NCBI GenBank assembly: GCA_029565685.1
Contig: JAKQNR010000020.1
Coordinates: 1 to 64,000 of the forward strand
Reading direction: 5' to 3'
Origin: a bacterium
GTDB taxonomy: Bacteria; Zhuqueibacterota; Zhuqueibacteria; Residuimicrobiales; Residuimicrobiaceae
DNA: 64,000 nt
The notes under the pieces were generated by a model. That model saw only the letters and a program-made list of their open reading frames with translations. It did not search any database and was not told where the DNA came from. Below, piece after piece: positions 1-7,894 of this stretch. The position numbers and the translations under genes were made by a program. Position 1 is the first letter of the stretch. The number at the start of each line of letters is the position of its first letter.

Positions 1-56
1 TATTGCTTGACTATGGCGAACATGTGTTCCTGTTTTTCTAAGCGGCGTGTGGGCAT
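1..56 (-). CDS. IS66-type accessory protein TnpA (N-terminal fragment)
   Basis: An ATG at 56, eight bases after aaggag, opens a frame that runs off the left edge after 18 codons (MPTRRLEKQEHMFAIVKQ). The pattern of a basic start followed by an F-x-x-V/I-x-Q helix resembles the N-termini of IS66-family accessory proteins (TnpA), which continue into a helix-turn-helix. With only 18 residues the family call is tentative. The ORF overlaps, in another frame, the readthrough tail of the interrupted BNR gene. Confidence 0.35.
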   Translation of the reverse strand, partial: MPTRRLEKQEHMFAIVKQ

Positions 57-138
57 GGTGGTCTCTCCTTGGTTGGACGCCGCCAATATACGAAATTTCT
101 AGTTCGCCACGCATATGTACTTCACAGGGTGGATACTT
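1..138 (-). mobile_element. End of a probable IS66-like insertion sequence
   Basis: The sorting domain of the BNR protein breaks off at about position 138, and non-homologous sequence follows that leads into a small ORF with a strong ribosome binding site. The minus-strand sequence at the break begins taagtatccaccctgtgaag, loosely like the GTAAG-type ends of IS66 elements. Only one end lies in the window, so neither the inverted repeat nor the target duplication can be checked. Confidence 0.4.
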
Positions 139-2673
139 AAAAACCTCCAATTTGACTGAGCCTGCTCTCGGCAGAACAAATCGAATCCTGGTGCTCTCAT
201 TGAATGGATTGGGAAAAGCGGGATAAAGGTCGAAATCCTTCGGTCGATCTGTCTGCTGTGCAACAGCAGTCTGGATTTGCGTCAAATGCGCACTGTAAAC
301 GCCGTTGCCGTGTGTGGCCACTGCAATGAACCCATCGGACTGGCGCACATCGATCATGTCAACCACCACGTTGCCGATGGTTTCTGCACCTTCCTGCACC
401 CACACCGTGTTCATAGCGTCCAGTTTGACCGTGGAGAACAAACCGACGCTGGTGGCGGCGAAATAAACAGGCTGCTCCTGCACATAAAGTATCGATACCC
501 AGCGCACCGAGGGTCCGTTGCCGGAACCGTCCGGATGCTCTTCCAGATTGCCGGCAACGGCTGTCCAATTATCGCCGCCGTCTTCAGACATATAAATGCT
601 CATGGTATTGTAATTGGGGAACACGGCCAAAAGTTTATTTCCATTGCGCGGATCCACAGCGATGCAGTGGACATATCGACTGCCATACCATTGTATGCCA
701 TTGCCGGCAAGGGTTACCGGCGTGGGCTGGCCTTGATGGGGATCATCCAAACGATACATCGTGCCGGCAAAGGTGCCATAATACAGGCGTCTCGGCTGAG
801 CCGGCGACATGGCGAGAGCAGAAATGTAAAAATCCGGCTTGACATTCTCCAGTTTGCTCCAATTCACATTAGTCGGCTTTGGAGGGAAAACATTGGGAAT
901 GGCGGTCAGATCCGAATTGCGCCACAATTCTTTACGCGACGGCAAATACATGATCTTGGAATCATGCGCGTCGAGCAACATCGGATTCATCCACAAACCC
1001 ATGCCGATGGCTGAGGCCGGCGTGATCTCTGTCCAGCGCAGAACGCCGGCGGGAAAATCATGGCGCCAGAACGAAAAAGTGGCTGCATGGCTGGTGTAAA
1101 AATTCTGACCGCCGTCGCTGATGGCGCAATAGCCGCCGTCGGCCGCGCCGCCAAATATTTCCTGCCAGGGCGTCAAGGGATCGGCAGACCAGGTATAAAG
1201 CCAGGCATTATCTTGAGTTCCGCCCAGAATCAGTTCGCTGTTCGGCGTACCGTGATCGATGGCAATTGTATAGAATTGCGTGGTGATATAACCGTTGTTC
1301 AGAGTTTTCCATTCAATGTGAGTTTCGCCGGATTGGGGATCATATTTGGTCGGCGCTGTATTGTCCTGGGTCACAAACAGACCGCCGTCATTGCCGACAA
1401 TCATACTTTTATTATTGGATGGGAAAAAAACAATCGAGTGCTGATCGACATGAAAATCGCTGAAAGCGCCGATGACTTCAAACGAGCGCCCGCCATCCTG
1501 GCTGCGATACATGCCCACCGTGCCAAGAAAAAGGGTATTGGGATCGTCCGGTTTAGCGTGGAGCATGAGCATTTTAGCGCCATAGGTGGTCATTTCTCCG
1601 TTGCACGGCAGGTTTTGAGTCAAATCGGTCCAGCCCACCCCTTGTTCGAATTTCTTTAAAGTCTGTTTCCAGTAGCCGACCTCCGTCAAATAATAAATGA
1701 TTTTTTCATTGGCAGGCGAGATGGCGATAACCGTTCGGGTTGTAGAATCGGGCCAACTGGGCGGCGACATATCCTCCCAGGTTTGCCCATTAAGGGATTT
1801 ATACAGTCCGGTTTTGGGTCCATGGCCGTCAATCGCCGCATAAAACTCGCCCTTGCTGGTCATAATGATATCGCTGCTGGGATAATCGGCGCCGAAATCC
1901 AGAACATGCTGCCATGCATTTCCTCCATCGGTGCTGAGAAAAACGCCGCTGGAGGTTGCCGCCAGAATGCTGTTTTCTCCAAAGGTGACCAGTTTATAGA
2001 TAAAATCGAACGGATCTGTCGTCAGAGCAGTTCCGGAAACCGTAGACGGCAGCGGAGACCAGCTGGAGCCGTTATCCATGGATTTGAAAATGCCGTCGCC
2101 CCGGTCGAATGCGTCGGTTCCCAAAGGACCGGCTGCGCTGCTGCCTCTCTCACCATTGCCGCATTCTCCTGTGCCATAGTACCAGATGTGCTCTTTCCCC
2201 GGCGCAGTGTTCTGCGCAATGCAGGACACGCTGTGCAGGTGATGCGGTGCGGTCGTCTTTATCCAAGACTTGCCTTTGTCAACGGATTTCCACATACCGC
2301 CGGAGACACAGCCGGCAAGAATGATATTTTCATTTTTAACATCGATGGCCAGCGCCTTGGTGCGGCCGCCGATGTTGTAAGGACCACGATGAATCCAGTT
2401 TTGCACCTGCGGGAGAAACTGCAACGATGCATTCTGCTTTGCCAATCGATTGACAAAATTATTTTGCAGGATGCCGATATGCCTGGGGATGGAATGGGTG
2501 GCGGGATCATGCAGGAGCGTCCATTCATAGCGGCTGCGGGCGAAAGGATCCTCTTCCGTACCCTCGGCAGCGGTAAATCTGTTCCCGGCAGGATGTCCCG
2601 TTGGTTTTCTAAAATGCAGCGTCATTAGCATCCCGAAGATCAGAACGAAAAGAACAAGGCACAGTTTTTTCAT
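1..2673 (-). CDS. BNR/Asp-box repeat secreted protein with interrupted T9SS-type sorting domain (partial)
   Basis: The frame opens at an ATG (2673) preceded by a good Shine-Dalgarno (aaggag) and stays open to the left edge, 891 codons. It starts with a hydrophobic signal-like segment (MKKLCLVLFVLIFGMLM). Asp-box-like motifs recur along the chain (KSVDKGKSW, KSMDNGSSW, LSTDGGNAW, RSQDGGRSF, MSEDGGDNW), as in BNR/sialidase-like or Ycf48-like beta-propellers, so a secreted propeller of unknown ligand is likely. Near the end stands a T9SS-type sorting start (YPAFPNPFNESTRIRF), but after LEVF, at about position 138, the sequence stops resembling a sorting domain and becomes Cys/His/Arg-rich. This coincides with a probable insertion-sequence end, so the gene is probably disrupted and its product may no longer be surface-attached. 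Substrate and enzymatic activity cannot be told. Confidence 0.8.
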   Translation of the reverse strand, partial: MKKLCLVLFVLIFGMLMTLHFRKPTGHPAGNRFTAAEGTEEDPFARSRYEWTLLHDPATHSIPRHIGILQNNFVNRLAKQNASLQFLPQVQNWIHRGPYNIGGRTKALAIDVKNENIILAGCVSGGMWKSVDKGKSWIKTTAPHHLHSVSCIAQNTAPGKEHIWYYGTGECGNGERGSSAAGPLGTDAFDRGDGIFKSMDNGSSWSPLPSTVSGTALTTDPFDFIYKLVTFGENSILAATSSGVFLSTDGGNAWQHVLDFGADYPSSDIIMTSKGEFYAAIDGHGPKTGLYKSLNGQTWEDMSPPSWPDSTTRTVIAISPANEKIIYYLTEVGYWKQTLKKFEQGVGWTDLTQNLPCNGEMTTYGAKMLMLHAKPDDPNTLFLGTVGMYRSQDGGRSFEVIGAFSDFHVDQHSIVFFPSNNKSMIVGNDGGLFVTQDNTAPTKYDPQSGETHIEWKTLNNGYITTQFYTIAIDHGTPNSELILGGTQDNAWLYTWSADPLTPWQEIFGGAADGGYCAISDGGQNFYTSHAATFSFWRHDFPAGVLRWTEITPASAIGMGLWMNPMLLDAHDSKIMYLPSRKELWRNSDLTAIPNVFPPKPTNVNWSKLENVKPDFYISALAMSPAQPRRLYYGTFAGTMYRLDDPHQGQPTPVTLAGNGIQWYGSRYVHCIAVDPRNGNKLLAVFPNYNTMSIYMSEDGGDNWTAVAGNLEEHPDGSGNGPSVRWVSILYVQEQPVYFAATSVGLFSTVKLDAMNTVWVQEGAETIGNVVVDMIDVRQSDGFIAVATHGNGVYSAHLTQIQTAVAQQTDRPKDFDLYPAFPNPFNESTRIRFVLPRAGSVKLEVFKYPPCEVHMRGELEISYIGGVQPRRDHHAHTPLRKTGTHVRHSQAI

Positions 2674-2850
2674 GGTCGATCTCCTTAGGCTGGAACGGCC
2701 CCCTAAAAATATAACACCAAGGTTCCAATCCGGCTGCCCCTGAAACCAGTCGTCGGTCGCCTTTTGCGACTGTTACTTGAGGGGGCAGACATTTTCTGGC
2801 CCTTAAGCGTAAAAACTATAATTAAATAGGCCAACAAAATGCCGACGGAA

Positions 2851-2985
2851 CTATTTCCCGTCATAGTTCATGCGATATAGTTTCTGCATTTTTTTGTTCA
2901 GCTTGTAGTTGGGCACCGCCTTTGGCGGAACAGGGTGAATTTTCGCCCCCTTTTTGTTAGTTTTTTTAAAATTATTTTTCTTCAT
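2851..2985 (-). CDS. Small Lys/Asn-rich protein (hypothetical)
   Basis: A 44-residue frame starts with ATG at 2985 and ends in TAG. The protein is very basic (starts MKKNNFKKTNKKGAK, ends MQKLYRMNYDGK) with a Pro-rich middle (HPVPPKAVP). The upstream context is only a weak Shine-Dalgarno (tctggaa). It may be a real small nucleic-acid-binding protein, or the tail of a decayed gene in this otherwise eroded region. No family is recognised. Confidence 0.3.
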   Translation of the reverse strand: MKKNNFKKTNKKGAKIHPVPPKAVPNYKLNKKMQKLYRMNYDGK

Positions 2986-3124
2986 GGCGTCAGTATTCCA
3001 GATTATCTGTGGACAAAATGCCCAAGCAACTATTTCGCCCGCGAAAAGATTTCCCCGGCGATCTGTGAGACCGCTGCAGCGATCAAGGAATCTGCCGAGC
3101 GATCTTGCCCCTGTTCAACATAAA

Positions 3125-3170
3125 CAAAAAAGCACAAATCCCGCCATATCATAATGGCACAATTCGTGCT
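3125..3170 (-). terminator. Rho-independent terminator (minus strand)
   Basis: Arms 3131-3147 and 3154-3170 form a stem of up to 17 pairs with G-U pairs and a few mismatches, loop 3148-3153. On the minus strand it is followed by a run of T. It lies just downstream of the degenerate ORF at 3219-3689, which suggests that ORF was once transcribed. Confidence 0.6.
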
Positions 3171-3218
3171 CTTATTTAGATCATGTCATTCTTACTACCT
3201 GGAATGAACCACAATCTT

Positions 3219-3689
3219 TTATTTCATACTGAGTGATCTGTGCTCGAACAACAACCTTGCGAAGGTTTGAAACGTTTGCAAGGATGCTGTAATCGATCCA
3301 CGCAGTAAATAATAATCAAATACTTTAGCAAATGCAAGGGATTTCTCTTTGTTTGGGATGGGCTGATCCTCCTCTTCCTCTTCGACCCTAAAAACGATGC
3401 AGGCGGCGGCGCCGAACAAGGACTGTCCAAACCTTTCACCGCTTTCTCCAATGACTTGGTTAAACAGCGCATCCGGACACCGATCTTGCTGGGCAAAATT
3501 AAAGGATTCGCTGAGATGCGACCATTTGCAGCGGAGCATATTTTTTTCGTTCAAATCGACCTGACAGGGACGCGCGGAAAAGGGAGCATGACCGGCTGTT
3601 TTATTGAAACAGCGCCACATAGGGTTGCCGAGAGCTTCATATTGACTTATAGGCGGCCAGCCGAGTAGGCGCTCTATGGTGCGCAGCAT
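3219..3689 (-). pseudogene. Possible remnant of a carboxylesterase (type B-like)
   Basis: This 156-codon frame contains ALFNQVIGESGERFGQ followed by EKSLAFAKVF and SLQTFQTFA. These resemble the segment of type-B carboxylesterases where the nucleophile-elbow region leads into a GLFHRVIGESG-like stretch and then an EKxGxAFAK helix. The Ser-nucleophile pentapeptide (GESAG) is not recognisable; only HLSESFNFAQ stands there. The first 60 residues look scrambled. I read it as a decayed gene fragment rather than a working enzyme. A terminator-like hairpin follows it. The assignment rests on motif memory alone. Confidence 0.25.
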
Positions 3690-3947
3690 GGATGTAGTCG
3701 AATAGAGCGTGTGCTCGATATCGCCCTATTGCGGCGGAGGTGTTGTGACCGCAGCCGGGTGATGTTTATAAAGTGCGGATGCATATGCCGCCGCAGGGCG
3801 GAGAGGCGTATGAGTTCATGACTACAAAAGTAAAAATGGGCTGGAAGCAAGCGCGGTCGGAATTGGATCGGATAACGGTGATGCCGAACCTGTATAGAAC
3901 AACGGAGCTATGAGAGCCATCAAGTCTATTGGGGCGGGCCGCGGCTG

Positions 3948-4187
3948 ATGGCGTTGTATTTTATTTATGTGCCCAACCGGAGTATCATACGCCTAGCTGC
4001 AATTCCGTGCTGTCTGGTGGATACCATTGAACATGAATGTGGAATCAACGACGGCACCGCCGTGTCGGATGTCATGTCAAAGGACAGCATGTACCTTGCG
4101 GCCGGCATCTCTTTATATCATGTGCAGGCGTCAAACATCGGAGAAAAGGTGGGCCGGTTGGTCGTAATTAAGCAAAGATGTGTTTGA
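3948..4187 (+). pseudogene. Remnant of a metal-dependent amidohydrolase
   Basis: The 79-residue frame contains VDTIEHECGINDGTAVSDVM, then MYLAAGISLYHVQASN. This resembles the amidohydrolase/imidazolonepropionase signature in which a GVDTIEHG-x-D-D-E segment, carrying the metal-binding His, is followed by a GVYLVPTLxxY strand. Stops interrupt the reading upstream (around 3900-3945) and downstream, and no full-length frame exists on either side, so this is most likely a decayed gene. It has no relation to its neighbours that I can see. Confidence 0.3.
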
Positions 4188-4350
4188 GCCGGCGTACACA
4201 AGCGAAGCGTAAAATTTCACAGAAGAAGGATGCCGGAAATGGCTGGGCGGCGAAAATGGTTAAATGGCCGGGCTTCAACGCCAGAGGGACGATGATTTCT
4301 TTGATTTTTTAGCCCCGGAAAAATCAACTTTCCTGCCGGTTGAACCCTGA

Positions 4351-6516
4351 TCACTCCAGCGTTATCTCCACATAACTCTGATCATCGCAGGAAAAGCTGG
4401 TCAAATTCCAGCCTCCCCATGTGGCTTCATAATGGTTGTTCAATGAAGCTAGAGCGGCGCAGGCTTGGGCGCCTTCGATTCTAAAGATCCGCGCGCTTCC
4501 ACCCAAATAGGGCGCTTGTCCAGGGATGGCTAAATTTTGTTTGCTGATGATGTTCAGATTTTCCCTATCACCGCTGCGGGTGGTTTCATGAAATTCAAAA
4601 TAGGTCAGCTTGATAGGCGAACTGTTGGGATCCAGCCTTACAACAAGTCGGCCTTCAGCCGTCGGATTAGTTGTGGTAATGTTCCAAACGGCCTGAAAGA
4701 CATTATCTAGGTAGGTCCCGTCTCGCCATTTGTCATTGACATATAATACGCCGGCATCCCATGTCGAGCCATCACTGTACGTTCTTACCCCCTCAATCCT
4801 TGCCTTGAACCGGGCGGTTGTAAACGCGGCAGGCTGAAAAACGCGTACATCGAGAGTGATCCCGTCGGTGCGATAGTAGGGTGCTTCGAGTTTGCTGTAA
4901 TTCACCACTGCAAGAATATCATATCCCGCCTGGGTAAGATCCCTGATTTTCGCCACATTGACCGTATCCCCCTGGGTCCAATACTCTAATTTTCCCTGGT
5001 TGATTCCAAAAAGCATCACATTGGCGTTCTCCTTTTGCGTCGCACTGGTGGAGACAGCGAACTGCAGCTGTGCGCCGGCCGGAACGTCGGCATACTCTAG
5101 ATCGATCCTGTAGAGTTTTGCGGAGATATCAGGATAATTGTCGGACCAGGAGGTCAGGGTGTCGCGGCTGGAACGGATTTGAAAGATTCGGCTGACGCCG
5201 TCCAGAAATGTCTGATTCTGGATCCCATAAAATTCACCCGAAATATAGCGCCGGATAAAATCAGGCCACCACACCCGAGGAGGATCGGCCATGCTGTTTC
5301 TCAAGGCCTCAGCGGGATGCTTGTCGGCGGCGATGTCATCATAGATACGGTTCAACGCGCTTTCGCGATAATGAGTGACCAGATATTTGATAAGCGGCGC
5401 TTCAGCATACCCATGCAGCCTCATATTTCGTCCCGGCAACCCTCCCCCGGCCACAAGGCCGTCAAATATATCTAATTCATTCCCCTTTAAGCCGGTCGGG
5501 GCGAAGTTCGGATCCTCAGGAGGCAACCATTCTTCGAACCATGAGCCTATAGCGGCATGTAGCCAGACATGATCTACAGACAGGTAGTTGTATTGTTTCG
5601 TTCGCTTAGAATAATAACTTGCCGGGACACGAAAGAAAAATTCCCGGGCGGTTTGTCTGCAGATGGCAAAGCGGTCGTTCCAGACCATTTTTTTATAAGT
5701 CAGCGTCAAATACTGCTGCGGCCTCCTGGTATCGGACTGATTGCCAAAGTCCATGACGACATATTGAGCTTCTGCGCCGAAAGGGCTTTTAAAGTCGCCT
5801 ACGATCATTTCGTAATAAACCGCTGGCTTTTCAAAAAACAGCCCCAGGGAAGTTACTTTTTCCGCGCTTATAGAGGGCACCATCAGAATGGGAGTGGTCA
5901 TGCTCTCCAGCATGATTTTGGGGCATCTCATGCAGGATACATTGCCATAGTAACGCGTATCATACTCGGAGATGCCGAATAAGTCGTCGAAGAGATCGGA
6001 AAGCGGACTGTCGTCGCTCCAGGCGACCGGCTTGCGGGCCCAGTCAGTCCCCGCCATGCGCGCCGGGATGGTACAGAGCAATCGTCCGGAAGAATCGTGC
6101 GCCGGAAAAAACGAGTAGGAAAGGAGCGTAGAATCGACTTCAAGCGATGTCAATGACGAGGCCATGACAATGAAGCTAGAGTCAGAGAGCGTGCTGTTGT
6201 GTTGCAGAGAGAGGTGCAAGTCTTTAAAGAAATTTTGCGGCAATCCGGTGAGACGGAAGCTGTGGGTCTTGACAAAACTGGAAAAGGCTGGCGGGCTGGG
6301 CTGCAGTTGCAGTTTGAGTTCGGCCGGAGCGGCGAAGGCTCCGGCTGGGACGGTGAGCTTAAATTCGCTGGTTTCCAGCTTGCCGCCCGCGGCGCCGATG
6401 CGCGCTTGGATTATGTCCTCATCCTTCGGTTCAGGCTTGACCGGATTTTTTTTGCCGCAAGCCAGGATGAGGGCGACGCCCAGCAGCACCGAAGCAATTT
6501 TAGCATGAATGCTCAT
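4351..6516 (-). CDS. Large lipoprotein of unknown function
   Basis: The start chosen (6516, MSIHAKIASV) has gggag nine bases upstream; an ATG three codons earlier is too close to it. A lipoprotein signal ends in a clear lipobox (LILAC, followed by GKKNPVKPEPKDED), so the mature 700-residue protein should be lipid-anchored. The region after the anchor (RIGAAGGKLETSEFKLTVPAGAF) resembles the start of ZU5-type domains, where a glycine turn precedes LxVPxGAL. The middle has a helical stretch (DHVWLHAAIGSWFEEW) reminiscent of degenerate zinc-metallopeptidase lipoproteins, but no HExxH is present. The C-terminal third looks beta-rich. Function unknown; a cell-surface role is inferred from the lipobox only. 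It stands alone, with a terminator-like hairpin upstream of it. Confidence 0.8.
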   Translation of the reverse strand: MSIHAKIASVLLGVALILACGKKNPVKPEPKDEDIIQARIGAAGGKLETSEFKLTVPAGAFAAPAELKLQLQPSPPAFSSFVKTHSFRLTGLPQNFFKDLHLSLQHNSTLSDSSFIVMASSLTSLEVDSTLLSYSFFPAHDSSGRLLCTIPARMAGTDWARKPVAWSDDSPLSDLFDDLFGISEYDTRYYGNVSCMRCPKIMLESMTTPILMVPSISAEKVTSLGLFFEKPAVYYEMIVGDFKSPFGAEAQYVVMDFGNQSDTRRPQQYLTLTYKKMVWNDRFAICRQTAREFFFRVPASYYSKRTKQYNYLSVDHVWLHAAIGSWFEEWLPPEDPNFAPTGLKGNELDIFDGLVAGGGLPGRNMRLHGYAEAPLIKYLVTHYRESALNRIYDDIAADKHPAEALRNSMADPPRVWWPDFIRRYISGEFYGIQNQTFLDGVSRIFQIRSSRDTLTSWSDNYPDISAKLYRIDLEYADVPAGAQLQFAVSTSATQKENANVMLFGINQGKLEYWTQGDTVNVAKIRDLTQAGYDILAVVNYSKLEAPYYRTDGITLDVRVFQPAAFTTARFKARIEGVRTYSDGSTWDAGVLYVNDKWRDGTYLDNVFQAVWNITTTNPTAEGRLVVRLDPNSSPIKLTYFEFHETTRSGDRENLNIISKQNLAIPGQAPYLGGSARIFRIEGAQACAALASLNNHYEATWGGWNLTSFSCDDQSYVEITLE

Positions 6517-6586
6517 CTTGGTCATCTCCCAATTTTAAGTGGGGAGAATTGGATAGTGCGGTTCTTTGCCGCTAGACATAAACATA

Positions 6587-6635
6587 AATAGAAAAGCACA
6601 ATATTCCAACCGGGTCACTGTAAGAATACTGTGCT
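6587..6635 (-). terminator. Terminator-like hairpin upstream of the lipoprotein gene
   Basis: Arms 6595-6606 and 6624-6635 pair over 12 bases with one G-U, and on the minus strand are followed by tttt. It probably ends transcripts of the epimerase/oxidoreductase/cytochrome unit, about 355 bases after its last stop. Its arms (agcacaat and ctgtgct) resemble those of the hairpin at 3131-3170. Confidence 0.45.
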
Positions 6636-6989
6636 CTTGCAATCATAGCAACCCCCTCTGATCTGGGTTACGAGATGCTCATCATTTTTTGCTGGATCAG
6701 CAAAGATAGAACAGGCAGGTTATTCGACTTCCATAAGGACGCGCTGACCAGCGCATGCCGCCGGCCTATGCACTGTTCCAGCGGCGAAAATTTTTCATCG
6801 CTGCTGCATGTATTTCTTCATACGCTGGGAATGCGAATCGAGCAAGCGAGAGTCGCCGATAACGCGAAAGACTTGCTCATGAGCTAACAAGGAAAAGCAG
6901 TGAATCATCAGTTGGCTGTTTAGGCAACCCGGCGTTGCCGTAAAAGCCGCGGCAACAGCCGGGATCAGGGCCTTGGTCCTGATTTGTCT
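6636..6989. other. Intergenic stretch without a convincing gene
   Basis: A 70-codon open frame at 6675-6887 (plus strand) looks random and has no usable ribosome binding site. The stretch holds one strong inverted repeat: arms 6928-6939 and 6951-6963 (cccggcgttgcc and its complement with one bulged base). It has no T-run, so it may be a 3' UTR structure of the minus-strand operon ending at 6990. Nothing else is supported. Confidence 0.4.
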
Positions 6990-7883
6990 TTACGCTATTT
7001 CCCATTGCTCTTTCATCAGCTTGACCGCCGCAGGCATGGTGACGTTTTTGTCGCCCACAGATCCGCATTCCAGGCTGATGTAATCCTGGTAGCCGATCAT
7101 TTTGAGACCTCTCATGCCGTCGACATAGTTATCGCCTTCATCCTCGCCGGGCATTTTGCGTCGTTTGCGGCTGGCGATGTGCACGTGGCGGAGATATTTC
7201 CCGGCGGAGATAAAAGCGCCCATGTCGCTGGTCTCTTCCCAGGTCATGTGCCAGAAATCGCCCATGCAGGCGATGCCCGGATGATCAGCGTCGCGGCAGA
7301 TGGAGGCCGCATCAGCGACCTGGCGGAGAAAATAGGCCTCTTTGCGGTTCAGCGGCTCCAGCAGCAACACGGCTTTATTTTTCACCGCATGCTCGCCGAT
7401 CTCCGGAAGCATTTGCAGCAGCACTTCGCGCGCCTCCTTGTGCGGCAGCTGCGGCTGGCTGTTGAACGCCGGCACGGCGATGACGCCGACCGCGCCCAGC
7501 GCGCCGGCCAGAGCGAGGAGTTCTTTGATGGATCTGACGAACTCCTTCCGCTCCTCTTCTTTGTCCGAGATCGGCACGCCGGTGAAACCGGCGCAGATGG
7601 CGCTCACCTGCAGGCTGCGGCCGCGCAATGCATTCTGGTATTCTCCGATCCGGTCGGCCAGTCCTCTGCCGCCGATCTCCACAGCGACAAAACCGCATTT
7701 TTCGATAAAATCCAATTTAGCGACAATCGTTTCACCGGGCGCGATGCCGTCCTGACAGGACGGTTTGAGCACCGCCGTTGTTACCGGCCGGGGCATTTTA
7801 CCCGTACAGGCGGCTATGGGCAGTGTGACAGCGGCTCCGGTGATCGCGCTCATTTTAAAAAAATCTCTTCTATCGATAGGCAT
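6990..7883 (-). CDS. Tat-exported TIM-barrel sugar isomerase/epimerase-like protein
   Basis: Starts at ATG 7883 with gaggag seven bases upstream, 11 bases after the stop of the upstream oxidoreductase gene; a TTG 15 bases earlier is less likely. The N-terminus (MPIDRRDFFKMSAITGAAV) carries the twin-arginine motif RRDFF and a hydrophobic stretch ending in IAAC, so it may also be a lipoprotein. The rest fits the xylose-isomerase-like TIM-barrel family (AP endonuclease 2 / hydroxypyruvate isomerase-like): VAVEIGGRG, LLLEPLNRKEAYF, ACMGDFWHM, HVHIASR and ISLECG are at places where these enzymes hold metal-binding Glu, Asp and His. Reaction unknown. With the Gfo/Idh gene it forms a typical periplasmic pair seen in sugar-processing clusters. 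297 residues is normal length. Confidence 0.88.
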   Translation of the reverse strand: MPIDRRDFFKMSAITGAAVTLPIAACTGKMPRPVTTAVLKPSCQDGIAPGETIVAKLDFIEKCGFVAVEIGGRGLADRIGEYQNALRGRSLQVSAICAGFTGVPISDKEEERKEFVRSIKELLALAGALGAVGVIAVPAFNSQPQLPHKEAREVLLQMLPEIGEHAVKNKAVLLLEPLNRKEAYFLRQVADAASICRDADHPGIACMGDFWHMTWEETSDMGAFISAGKYLRHVHIASRKRRKMPGEDEGDNYVDGMRGLKMIGYQDYISLECGSVGDKNVTMPAAVKLMKEQWEIA

Positions 7884-7894
7884 CAAGGGGCTCC

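Noticed and set aside
2935-3123. 62-codon open frame on the plus strand
   Set aside because: No ribosome binding site and no sensible protein pattern; the same DNA on the minus strand holds a better small ORF (2851-2985).
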